Source: Rhodococcus ruber NBRC 15591
GTDB taxonomy: Bacteria; Actinomycetota; Actinomycetes; Mycobacteriales; Mycobacteriaceae
Reading direction: 5' to 3'
Length of the DNA: 64,000 nucleotides
Assembly: GCF_001894945.1 (NCBI RefSeq)
Contig: NZ_BCXE01000022.1
Span: forward strand, 124,001 to 188,000
Shown: positions 37,630-45,543 of the stretch, piece after piece
Position numbering within the stretch: the stretch's first letter is position 1
Layout: every line of letters starts with the position of its first letter
Notes under the pieces: model-generated
Told to the model about the DNA's origin: nothing
Databases searched by the model: none
Seen by the model: only the letters and a program-made list of their open reading frames with translations
Program-made: the position numbers and the translations under genes

Positions 37630-38181
37630 TCACCGCAGCGCGCGCACCAGCCGGCGAAGGTCCTCGCGCGGGTCGGAGTCCGCATCCTCCGAGGTCAGAC
37701 GGTGCAGGATCATCCCGTCGAGGTGGTCGGCGAGCATGCGTGCCCCGCCGACCGGATCCGCGGAGCCGAGAGCGGCGAGCACCGTGAGCCCCGTGCCCTG
37801 CAGTTCGTCGCGCCGGCGCTGCACGGACCGTCGCAGCGCCGGGGAGGCGCTGGCCTCGACGAACAGTGCGAACCGGGCCCGGGTACGCAGCGCATCGGGA
37901 CCTGTCGCGAACATCACGTACCCCGCGAGCACGTCGACGAGTTCGTCCTCGGTGCGCGGGAGGTTTCCGCCCCCCAGGACGGCGATGTCGGACCGGTCGC
38001 GCTCGACGAGACGGTCGAGGACGCCCTCGAGCAGAGCCCGGCGCGTGCGGAAGTAGTTCGACGTGGAACCGGCCGGCACGCCGGCGGCCGCGTCCACGCC
38101 GCGATGGGTGAGCCCGCGCAACCCCTCCCGGCCGAGCAGTTCGATCGCGGCGTCGAGCACCGCGGCGCGTTTGTCGGTCAC
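37630..38181 (-). CDS. TetR family transcriptional regulator
   Basis: 183 residues from a GTG. The N-terminal TetR helix-turn-helix is clear: AAIELLGREGLRGLTHRGVDAAAGVPAGSTSNYFRTRRALL. A variable ligand-binding helical domain follows. Divergent from an FAD monooxygenase, with paired palindromes between the two starts; it probably represses that gene and itself (inference). Confidence 0.9.
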   Translation of the reverse strand: MTDKRAAVLDAAIELLGREGLRGLTHRGVDAAAGVPAGSTSNYFRTRRALLEGVLDRLVERDRSDIAVLGGGNLPRTEDELVDVLAGYVMFATGPDALRTRARFALFVEASASPALRRSVQRRRDELQGTGLTVLAALGSADPVGGARMLADHLDGMILHRLTSEDADSDPREDLRRLVRALR

Positions 38182-38198
38182 CCCTCGACACTACAACA

Positions 38199-38225
38199 GT
38201 AGTGACAAGACACTACATACGTAGT
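38199..38225. promoter_or_regulatory. tandem palindromes, likely TetR operator
   Basis: GTAGTG-ACAAGA-CACTAC (38199-38216) and ACTACATACGTAGT (38212-38225) overlap through the shared ACTAC. They lie between divergent tetR and the monooxygenase gene, ending 11 bases before the ATG at 38237. Confidence 0.65.
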
Positions 38226-38236
38226 AGATTGTCGTC

Positions 38237-39265
38237 ATGACCAGGAGCAACAGCGGCAAGGCCGCGGTCCTCGGCGGCGGAATCGGTGGGCTTACCGCAG
38301 CGAACGCACTCGTCCGGCGGGGCTGGCACGTCGACGTCTTCGAGCGTTCCCCCGCGTTGCCGGCGACCGGAACAGCGCTCGGGATGTGGCCGGCCGCGCT
38401 CGACGCTCTCGCCTCGGCCGGGCTCGCCGGCGCCGTCGAGCGACTCGGCGTCGCCCTGGACCGCGGCGCGATCGTGCGGCCCGACGGACGTCCGCTGGCG
38501 CGGATGCGCACCCGGCGGCCCGCCGTACTGCTCTCGCGGCCGGCGCTGCTGGGCCTGCTCGCCGCGGGCCTGCCCGACGAGGTGCTGCGGCTCGGCCGGG
38601 CCGCCCCGCCACTGACCGAGCTCGGCGCCTACGACGTCGTGATCGGCGCGGACGGTCTGGGCAGCCCGACCCGCGACGCCCTCTTCGGCCCGGGCCACCG
38701 GCCCGTCCACGCAGGCCTCGCGGCCTGGCGCGGCTGGGTCGACGGCACCGTGGACACCGCGACCGAAACATGGGGCGCGGGCGCACTCTTCGGGATCACT
38801 CCCCGCGAGGGCGGCCTGGTCAACTGGTTCGCCGCGGTCCGCGCGCCCGTCGGCACCACCGGCGGCGCCGACGACCTCGTCGCCCGGTTCGGCGACTGGC
38901 ATCCGGCCGTGCGCGACGTACTCGACCGCCTCGACCCCGCAACCGTGCTCCACCACGAGATCTACCAGTCCCCGCCGTTGCCGTCGTACGTGCGCGGCAA
39001 CGTCGCGCTGCTCGGCGACGCCGCCCACGCCATGACGCCCAACCTCGGCCGCGGCGCCTGCGAGGCGATCGTCGACGCGGCCACCCTCGCGGGGCTGCTC
39101 GCCCGGTTCGAGGTGCCCGAAGCGCTCGGCCGCTACGACCGGGCGCGGCGTCGGACCACCCGGCTCCTCGTGCGGGCGTCGTACGCGGCGAGCCGGGTGG
39201 CGACGGCCGAACGCGGGACAGCCCTGCGCGACGCGGTGCTGCGGCTCGCGCCGCAACGGGCGTGA
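38237..39265 (+). CDS. FAD-dependent monooxygenase
   Basis: 342 residues, class A flavoprotein hydroxylase type. Dinucleotide loop AVLGGGIGGLTAA near the N-terminus, the DG-type motif VVIGADGLGSPTR and the FAD-ribityl motif LLGDAAHAMTPNLGRGA. It is slightly short for the family (usually 370-420), with a compact middle domain. Oxidises an unknown, probably aromatic, substrate. Its expression is likely controlled by the divergent TetR. Confidence 0.88.
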   Translation: MTRSNSGKAAVLGGGIGGLTAANALVRRGWHVDVFERSPALPATGTALGMWPAALDALASAGLAGAVERLGVALDRGAIVRPDGRPLARMRTRRPAVLLSRPALLGLLAAGLPDEVLRLGRAAPPLTELGAYDVVIGADGLGSPTRDALFGPGHRPVHAGLAAWRGWVDGTVDTATETWGAGALFGITPREGGLVNWFAAVRAPVGTTGGADDLVARFGDWHPAVRDVLDRLDPATVLHHEIYQSPPLPSYVRGNVALLGDAAHAMTPNLGRGACEAIVDAATLAGLLARFEVPEALGRYDRARRRTTRLLVRASYAASRVATAERGTALRDAVLRLAPQRA

Positions 39266-39403
39266 CAGTCCACCGACATTCCGATATCGCTTTGTGACAC
39301 AATACTTTTCGGAGAATCCTCCCGGTCCGGTGCGGACGGCCGGCTCGGGCAGAGTTCACCGAACCTGCCCCACGGCACTGCCCGCACCCGTACCCTTCGC
39401 GCC

Positions 39404-41050
39404 ATGAGCCCGGACCTCGAGGGGCACGGCGGCGACCACGCCGCCGCGGTGGCCCGCGCCCACGGTGTCGAGACGATGTTCACCCTCTCCGGCGCGCACG
39501 TGTTCCCGCTGTACGACGCCGCGGTCAAGGGCGCGGCACGCATGCGGCTGATCGACGTGCGGCACGAGCAGACGGCGGTGTTCGCCGCGGAGGCCACGGG
39601 CAAGCTCCTCCGGCATCCCGGGCTGGCCGTGCTCACCGCCGGGCCCGGGGTGACGAACGGTGTCAGTGCCGTCACCCAGGCGTACTTCGCGGGGTCACCG
39701 CTGGTCGTGCTCGGCGGCCGCGCACCCAACGCCCGCTGGGGCACGGGCAGCCTGCAGGAACTCGACCAGCCGCCGCTGCTGTCCACCGTCACCAAGCTGT
39801 CCGAGACGGCGAAGACGCTGGACCGTGTGGGTCCGCTGGTCGACGAGGCGTTCAGGGCGGCCCGCGCGTCGCACCGGGGGCCGGCATTCGTGGACGTGCC
39901 GATGGACGAACTGTTCGGACGTGCCACGCTGCCGCTGCCGTCGCCGCCGGTCGCGGTCCGGCTCGAGCCCGACACGGACTCACAGGCGGAGATCGCCACC
40001 CTGCTCGCCGGGGCGCAGCGGCCGCTGCTCGTGCTGGGCACCGACGTGTGGGCCGATCACGCCGAGGAGGCGGCGCTGCGATTCGTCGACGAGGTCGGGA
40101 TCCCGGTGATCACCAACGGCATGGGCCGCGGCGTGGTCCCCGGTGGACACCCGCTGCTCGTCACCAAGGCTCGCGGCACCGCGGTAGGGACCTGCGATCT
40201 GGCGATCGTCGTGGGCACGCCGCTGGACTTCCGCCTCGGCTACGGCCGGTTCGGTGGACGCGACGGCGCACCCGCGGCCCGGGTGGTGCACGTGGCCGAC
40301 GAACCGGCGCAGGTGTCGGCACACGCCGAACTCGCCGCCTCGGTGTCCGGCGATCTCACGGCCTGCCTCGACGGCATCCTCTCGGCGCTGCCCTCACGTC
40401 CGGACACGGAGACCTGGGTGCGACGCCTGCGCGAGGAGGCGACGGCCGCGGCCCAGCGCGACGCCGCCCTCCTGGCCGCCGACACCGACCCGATCCACCC
40501 GGCCCGGATCTACGGGGAACTGCTGCCGCGACTGGCCGACGACGCCGTGATCATCGGCGACGGCGGCGACTTCGTGTCGTTCGCGGGCAAGTTCGTCGAA
40601 CCGAGACGGCCCGGCCAGTGGCTCGATCCCGGGCCGTACGGATGCCTCGGCGCCGGGCTCGGCGCGGCCGTCGCGGCGCGCGTGGCACGGCCGGCGAGTC
40701 AGGTGGTGCTGTTGCTCGGCGACGGCGCGGCCGGGCTGTCCCTGATGGACCTCGACACCCTGGTGCGGCACGAACTTCCCGTGGTGATCGTGGTGGGGAA
40801 CAACTCGGCGTGGGGGCTGGAGAAGGGTCCGATGCAGCTGCTGTACGGCTACGACGTGGCCGCCGACCTGGCGCCGGGCACGCGGTACGACCTGGTGGCG
40901 ACGGCGCTCGGGGCGGGCGGCGAGCTGGTGACGGATCCGCGGGAACTCGGCCCGGCCCTGGACCGGGCGTTCGCGTCCGGGGTGCCGTACCTGGTGAACG
41001 TGCTGACGGACGTCACAGCGGCGTACCCGCGGGGGACCACCGGAATCTGA
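39404..41050 (+). CDS. thiamine-diphosphate-dependent enzyme, IlvG-like acetolactate synthase
   Basis: 548 residues with the three ThDP domains. The catalytic Glu55 lies in RHEQTAVFAAE, and the ThDP/Mg motif runs from GDGAAGLSLMDLD to VGNN near residues 445-475. It resembles mycobacterial IlvG more than IlvB. No small regulatory subunit gene lies nearby, so true acetolactate synthesis is uncertain; related enzymes decarboxylate other 2-keto acids or act on oxalyl-CoA. Confidence 0.8.
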   Translation: MSPDLEGHGGDHAAAVARAHGVETMFTLSGAHVFPLYDAAVKGAARMRLIDVRHEQTAVFAAEATGKLLRHPGLAVLTAGPGVTNGVSAVTQAYFAGSPLVVLGGRAPNARWGTGSLQELDQPPLLSTVTKLSETAKTLDRVGPLVDEAFRAARASHRGPAFVDVPMDELFGRATLPLPSPPVAVRLEPDTDSQAEIATLLAGAQRPLLVLGTDVWADHAEEAALRFVDEVGIPVITNGMGRGVVPGGHPLLVTKARGTAVGTCDLAIVVGTPLDFRLGYGRFGGRDGAPAARVVHVADEPAQVSAHAELAASVSGDLTACLDGILSALPSRPDTETWVRRLREEATAAAQRDAALLAADTDPIHPARIYGELLPRLADDAVIIGDGGDFVSFAGKFVEPRRPGQWLDPGPYGCLGAGLGAAVAARVARPASQVVLLLGDGAAGLSLMDLDTLVRHELPVVIVVGNNSAWGLEKGPMQLLYGYDVAADLAPGTRYDLVATALGAGGELVTDPRELGPALDRAFASGVPYLVNVLTDVTAAYPRGTTGI

Positions 41051-41072
41051 GCGCGGGCGAAACCTGCCGGGC

Positions 41073-41098
41073 TGTGGACAACTTCGGGGTTGTCCACA
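41073..41098. other. inverted pair of perfect DnaA boxes / 10-bp stem
   Basis: TGTGGACAAC and GTTGTCCACA form a perfect 10-bp inverted repeat around TTCGGG. Each arm contains TTGTCCACA, the DnaA box form typical of actinobacteria, in opposite orientations. It starts 23 bases after the IlvG-like stop, so it could equally be that gene's terminator hairpin. Confidence 0.6.
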
Positions 41099-41533
41099 AC
41101 GGCGGTGAGCGGGCGGATTCCGCGTCCAGCGGGAGGTTGCCGTCGAACCCACTCGGCCGATGCCGCGAGATCCTCCCGCTCGGCTCACAGCAGGCTGCGG
41201 GGCGTCTCGCGGGTCAGTCGACATCCCCGTCCCACGGGAACGTGACAACCCCACAAATAACAACTGACCGCAGCGAATAAATCAGCTGCGGTCAGCGGTA
41301 TCGAAAGGGTAACAGGCAGTTGTTAGGGTAAGGAAACAAAAGTTCCGTGAAGTGAGTCACAGCGGGTTTGACTCTGCCCTCCAGCGGGAACCACCGCCGG
41401 AAGCGGTTGCGCAGAGACGTCCGTCACGTGGCGACTTGTTGAACACTCAACCGACTGGGAAAACGTCCCGAATCGGGCACAACAGACCATGCATCCTGCA
41501 TGTAATCCGTCCGGGGATGCCAGACTGCTCGCC
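41099..41533. other. palindrome-rich intergenic region (rest of a 483-bp gap)
   Basis: No convincing gene. It has an A+T-richer middle and several inverted repeats: nested arms TAACAACTG/CAGTTGTTA (41258-41325) around CTGACCGCAGC/GCTGCGGTCAG (41264-41295), GAGTCA/TGACTC (41354-41374) and CATGCA/TGCATG (41488-41502). A structured RNA or a protein-binding region is possible. Confidence 0.5.
41258..41325. repeat. nested inverted repeats
   Basis: The outer arms TAACAACTG and CAGTTGTTA (9 bp, perfect) overlap the inner perfect 11-bp arms CTGACCGCAGC and GCTGCGGTCAG, which close over an A/T-rich loop GAATAAATCA. The two pairings compete for CTG at 41264-41266, so they could be alternative structures. 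Confidence 0.75.
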
Positions 41534-41866
41534 ATGAGCACGACCCGCACTGCACATCGCACGACAACCCCGTCCTCGCCCCACGGCGCGACGAGCCTGA
41601 CGGATCTCGCGGCCGCCGCCGACGAGCACACCGTCGCCGACGTCCACCAGGGGCAGGTGTTCCTCGGCATCCTCCATCGCGAGAACGACAGCGTCACCGC
41701 GGCACTCGCCACCGCCGAGACCTGCGCGCGGATCGAACGCGGCAGCGGCTCCGTCGCCGCAGCACAGCGGTACGAGGCGGAGGTCCGGAAGTTGCGCGAG
41801 ACCCAGCGGGAGCTGCACTGCATGATTGCGAACCTGCGGACGCGCTTCGCGACGGCCGGCTCCTGA
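41534..41866 (+). CDS. 110-residue protein of unknown function
   Basis: ATG at 41534; an in-frame ATG at 41489 would add 15 residues. A Thr/Ser-rich, basic N-terminus is followed by predicted helices (DEHTVADVHQGQVFLGIL... ALATAETCARIE... RYEAEVRKLRETQRELHCMIANL), the last with a coiled-coil pattern. No signal, membrane segment or known domain. The start lacks a strong ribosome-binding site. It lies between the palindrome-rich region and the tRNA terminator. Confidence 0.55.
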   Translation: MSTTRTAHRTTTPSSPHGATSLTDLAAAADEHTVADVHQGQVFLGILHRENDSVTAALATAETCARIERGSGSVAAAQRYEAEVRKLRETQRELHCMIANLRTRFATAGS

Positions 41867-41897
41867 ACCGAACGCACCGAGCGACCGGAGAACGACT

Positions 41898-41929
41898 CGG
41901 GCCCCCGATCCGCAAGGATCGGGGGCCCG
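41898..41929. terminator. 14-bp perfect hairpin, bidirectional terminator
   Basis: CGGGCCCCCGATCC and GGATCGGGGGCCCG close over GCAA. It lies 3 bases beyond the 3' end of the minus-strand tRNA and 31 bases after the plus-strand stop at 41866. Confidence 0.75.
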
Positions 41930-41932
41930 ATG

Positions 41933-42018
41933 TGGTGGGCGAAGGGGGACTTGAACCCCCACGTCCCGAAGGACACTGGCACCTGAAGCCAGCGCGTCTG
42001 CCATTCCGCCACTCGCCC
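41933..42018 (-). tRNA. tRNA-Leu (anticodon CAG)
   Basis: Reads on the minus strand from GGGCGAG to TTCGCCCA with CCA encoded. The acceptor stem has seven pairs (one G-U), the D arm is GCG/CGC, and the anticodon stem CTGGC/GCCAG holds loop TTCAGGT with anticodon CAG. The long class II variable arm (GTCC TTC GGGAC) and T arm GGGGG TTCAAGT CCCCC complete a leucine tRNA. A tRNA-Leu beside fhaA is also found in mycobacteria. Confidence 0.97.
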
Positions 42019-42207
42019 GAGCGACTGGAAAACAGTAACACACCCCCTCGGCGAACAACGATTCGCCTGCGCAGAGGCCCTTTCCGGGCGATGCGCCGGA
42101 CCGCGGCGGCGGGGGCGCCCCCTCCACCGGGCCGGATCGGACGAAAAGTCGATACCATGCAGAAGCGAGCTCTGCATTGCGACACGCAGACCGGAAAGGG
42201 GGTCGCC

Positions 42208-43488
42208 GTGGGTATCGCGCAGCGATTCGAACGCAAGCTGCAGGCTGCCGTCAGCGACGTGTTCGCGCGCGTCTTCGGTGGCGGCGTCGTTCCGCAGGAA
42301 GTGGAGGCCGCGCTCCAACGCGAGGCCACGGACGGCGTCCAGCAGCTCGACCGGGGCCACACGCTGGCTCCCAACCGGTACGTGATCACGATCAGCGAAT
42401 CCGATCACGAAGCCCTCGCCGCGGATCGGGACTTGACGGTGAAGGCGTTCGCGCGTCACCTTGAGGACTTCATCCGCGAGCAGGGGTGGCAGACCTACGG
42501 TCAGATCCAGGTCGGATTCGAGTCGTCGGCGGCGCTGCACACCGGGCAGTTCCGCACGCACGGGTCGGTCGACCCCGACGTCGGGCGCGCCCCGGCCTCA
42601 CGGACACCGCACCACCGTTCAACCGTGACCCCCGACCCAGGAGTTGGCTCGATGACGCAGAACCCAGGCTACGACCCAAGCCGTGACCCCGCCGAGAGCG
42701 CCGAGCCGCAGTACGCGCGGAACGGTCACGCGCACGTAGGCCAGGATCAGCGCTACCAGCAGGGCCAGCGGAACGGCGGGGCGTATCCCTCCGCGCAGGC
42801 ACCGTACGGCGGTGAGCAGGGCGGCTACGACGCCGGCGGATACGACCAGCAGGGCTACGGCGCGCCCGGCGGGCACGAGGAGCGGGGCTACGGCGAAGAC
42901 CGGGGTTACGGCGGCTACTCCGGACAGGCGTACAGCCAGGACTACGGGCGCGACTACTCCCCGCAGTACCCGTCCCAGCAGGCCTACGGCGACGACCGCT
43001 ACCAGGGCGGATACGCCCAGCCCGGTGGTTACGACCAGGGCTACCCGGATCAGGGGTACGGCCAGCAGGGCTATGCCGGACAGGGCTACCCCGACCAGGG
43101 GTATGCGGATCCGGGTTACGGCCAGCAGGGCTACCCCGAGCAGGGGTACGCAGACCAGGGCTACGGTGCCGGCGCGTACCAGCCCCCGCAGGCCGGCCGG
43201 GTGCTGACCGCGACGCTCCAGCTCGAGGACGGCAGCGGACGCTACTACCAGCTCCGGGAGGGCAGCAACATCGTCGGACGTGGGCAGGACGCCCAGTTCC
43301 GGCTGCCGGACACCGGCGTCTCCCGCCGCCACATCGACATCCGCTGGGACGGGCAGGTGGCCATGCTCTCGGATCTCGGCTCGACCAACGGCACCACCGT
43401 CAACGGTGCATCCGTGCAGGACTGGCAGCTCGCCGACGGCGACGTGATCCGGGCGGGTCACTCGGAGATCCTGGTGCGCATTCTCTGA
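42208..43488 (+). CDS. fhaA: FhaA, FHA-domain phosphothreonine reader
   Basis: 426 residues, GTG start after GGAAAGGGGG. The N-terminal DUF3662 domain (GIAQRFERKLQAAVSDVFARVF) is followed by a long Gly/Tyr/Gln/Asp-rich low-complexity middle with many GY(P)DQGYG-like repeats. The C-terminal FHA domain contains NIVGRGQDAQFRLPDTGVSRRH and SDLGSTNGT. FhaA binds phosphorylated partners of PknA/PknB such as the MviN/MurJ-type flippase and regulates wall synthesis. Confidence 0.94.
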   Translation: MGIAQRFERKLQAAVSDVFARVFGGGVVPQEVEAALQREATDGVQQLDRGHTLAPNRYVITISESDHEALAADRDLTVKAFARHLEDFIREQGWQTYGQIQVGFESSAALHTGQFRTHGSVDPDVGRAPASRTPHHRSTVTPDPGVGSMTQNPGYDPSRDPAESAEPQYARNGHAHVGQDQRYQQGQRNGGAYPSAQAPYGGEQGGYDAGGYDQQGYGAPGGHEERGYGEDRGYGGYSGQAYSQDYGRDYSPQYPSQQAYGDDRYQGGYAQPGGYDQGYPDQGYGQQGYAGQGYPDQGYADPGYGQQGYPEQGYADQGYGAGAYQPPQAGRVLTATLQLEDGSGRYYQLREGSNIVGRGQDAQFRLPDTGVSRRHIDIRWDGQVAMLSDLGSTNGTTVNGASVQDWQLADGDVIRAGHSEILVRIL

Positions 43489-43648
43489 GCGCCGAGGACC
43501 GAGACCCGATCGGAACCGGCCCGAGACCCATCCGACGCGTCGGCAACGCGCCGGACGATGCGTCTCGTCGCCCGGGGTCCGTATTGTGGGTGACCGCAGC
43601 GCACCGGACGACACCGCACCGGGCCGATACGCAGAAGGAGGGCGAGCC

Positions 43649-44113
43649 GTGCAGGGGCTGATTCTGCAGCTGACCCGGGCGGGGTTCCTGCTCCTGCTGT
43701 GGTTGTTCATCTGGGCGATCCTGCGCACGCTGCGGTCGGACATCTACGCCGGTGCCGCACGTCCGGTCCCGCGCTACTCGCCGCGCAACCAGTCGGTGCT
43801 GCCGTCGCTGGGCCGGGGCAAGTCGGCGAAGTACCTGGTGGTGACCCAGGGCGCGCTCGCAGGCACCCGCATCACGCTCGGTTCCCAACCGGTCCTGATC
43901 GGCCGGGCCGACGACTCGACCCTCGTCCTCACCGACGACTACGCCTCCACCCGGCACGCCCGCCTGTCGCCCCGCGGGTCGGACTGGTACGTCGAGGATC
44001 TGGGCTCGACCAACGGCACGTATCTGGACCGCGCCAAGGTCACCACCGCCGTCCGCGTACCCCTGGGCACTCCTGTCCGGGTCGGGAAGACCGTGATCGA
44101 GCTCCGCCCGTGA
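43649..44113 (+). CDS. fhaB: FhaB (FipA), membrane-anchored FHA protein
   Basis: 154 residues from the GTG at 43649 (AAGGAGGGCG upstream), matching the mycobacterial N-terminus VQGLILQLTRAGFLLLL. One N-terminal membrane helix, then an FHA domain with IGRADDSTLVL, STRHARLS and DLGSTNGTYLD. In mycobacteria it links FtsZ and FtsQ after PknA phosphorylation. Its stop overlaps the pstP start by 4 bp. Confidence 0.94.
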   Translation: MQGLILQLTRAGFLLLLWLFIWAILRTLRSDIYAGAARPVPRYSPRNQSVLPSLGRGKSAKYLVVTQGALAGTRITLGSQPVLIGRADDSTLVLTDDYASTRHARLSPRGSDWYVEDLGSTNGTYLDRAKVTTAVRVPLGTPVRVGKTVIELRP

Positions 44114-45543
44114 CCCTTGTACTGCGATACGCCGCCCGGAGCGACCGTGGCCTGGTTCGTTCCAACAACGAAGATTCCGTGTACGCGGGGGCCCGCCTGC
44201 TCGCCCTCGCCGACGGCATGGGCGGTCACGCCGCCGGAGAAGTCGCCTCGCAGCTGATGATCGCGGCGCTCGCCCACCTCGACGACGACGAACCCGGCGG
44301 GGACCTGCTCGGCAAGCTCGCCGCCGCCGTGCGCGAGGGCAACGCCGCCATCGCGGATCAGGTCGAGGAGGAACCCGAACTCGACGGCATGGGCACCACG
44401 CTCACCGCCATCCTCTTCGCCGGCAGCAAACTCGGCCTCGCCCACATCGGCGATTCGCGCGCCTACCTGCTGCGCGACGGCCAGCTGACCCAGATCACCC
44501 GCGACGACACCTTCGTGCAGTCCCTCGTCGACGAGGGGCGCATCACGCCCGAGCAGGCGCACAGCCACCCACAGCGCTCGCTCATCATGCGTGCCCTCAC
44601 CGGCAGCGAGGTCGAACCGACCCTCACCGTGCGCGAGGCACGCGCCGGCGACCGCTACCTCATCTGCTCCGACGGCCTGTCCGACGTCGTCAGCGACGAG
44701 ACCATCGCCGACACCATGAGCGAAGGCACGCACGACGAGTGCGCCGATCGGCTCATCGAACTCGCCCTGCGCAGCGGCGGCCCCGACAACGTCACCGTCG
44801 TCGTCGCCGACGTCATCGATCTCGACTACGGCCAGAGCCATCCGATCGTCGCCGGCGCCGCGTCGGGGGACGACGAGGACACCCCGCCGCCGAACACCGC
44901 CGCGGGCCGCGCCGCCGCGATGCGTCCGCCGCGCGCCACGCCCAAGCGTGTCGTCGCGCAGAAGGATCCCGAGCCCGCGCGCAGACGCAGCCGGATGTGG
45001 TGGCCGCTCGTCTCGATCGTGGTGCTCGGGCTGCTCGTCGCGGGTGCGGCCGTGGGCCGGACGATGATCCGCAGCTACTACTACGTCGGCGACGACGACG
45101 GCCGCGTCACGGTGCTGCGCGGCGTGCCCGGCAGCGTCCTCGGCTACTCCCTGCAGGAACAGTCCCTCGTCGGCTGTCTCGCGGACGACGGAACCTTGAC
45201 CCTGACCTCCCCGCAGGAGGCGGACTGCCGCGTCATGCTGGTCGACGATCTGCAGCCGGCGGCCCGCGAACAGGTGCGGGCGGGCCTGCCGTCGGGGTCT
45301 CTCGACGACGCGCGCACGCAGATGAACCGGCTCGCGGAGAACGACCTGCTCCCGGTGTGCGTCGAGGAACAGCCGGCTCCCGAGCCCGCACCGGCGCCGG
45401 CGCCCCCACCGGCTCCCGCGCCGGCCCCGACGGCCGCTCCCGCGTCGGAACCCGCACCCCCCGCCGAGACAACCGCCCCGGCCCCGGCGCCCGAGCCGAC
45501 GGTCCCGCAGGTGCCGGGCCAGAACTGCCGGGTGGGCGCCTGA
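44110..45543 (+). CDS. pstP: PstP, PP2C-type Ser/Thr protein phosphatase
   Basis: 477 residues from the GTG overlapping fhaB (GTGA). The cytosolic PP2C domain carries the metal-binding aspartates in NNEDS, ADGMGGH, IGDSRAYL, CSDGLSD and GGPDNVTVVV. One membrane helix (MWWPLVSIVVLGLLVAGAAVG) is followed by an extracellular domain and a Pro/Ala-rich C-terminus. It reverses PknA/PknB phosphorylation. Confidence 0.95.
   Translation: MTLVLRYAARSDRGLVRSNNEDSVYAGARLLALADGMGGHAAGEVASQLMIAALAHLDDDEPGGDLLGKLAAAVREGNAAIADQVEEEPELDGMGTTLTAILFAGSKLGLAHIGDSRAYLLRDGQLTQITRDDTFVQSLVDEGRITPEQAHSHPQRSLIMRALTGSEVEPTLTVREARAGDRYLICSDGLSDVVSDETIADTMSEGTHDECADRLIELALRSGGPDNVTVVVADVIDLDYGQSHPIVAGAASGDDEDTPPPNTAAGRAAAMRPPRATPKRVVAQKDPEPARRRSRMWWPLVSIVVLGLLVAGAAVGRTMIRSYYYVGDDDGRVTVLRGVPGSVLGYSLQEQSLVGCLADDGTLTLTSPQEADCRVMLVDDLQPAAREQVRAGLPSGSLDDARTQMNRLAENDLLPVCVEEQPAPEPAPAPAPPPAPAPAPTAAPASEPAPPAETTAPAPAPEPTVPQVPGQNCRVGA

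Noticed and set aside
39404-41050. Main biosynthetic acetolactate synthase IlvB
   Set aside because: Sequence is closer to IlvG, with no ilvN or ilvC neighbour; only a general ThDP-enzyme call is safe.
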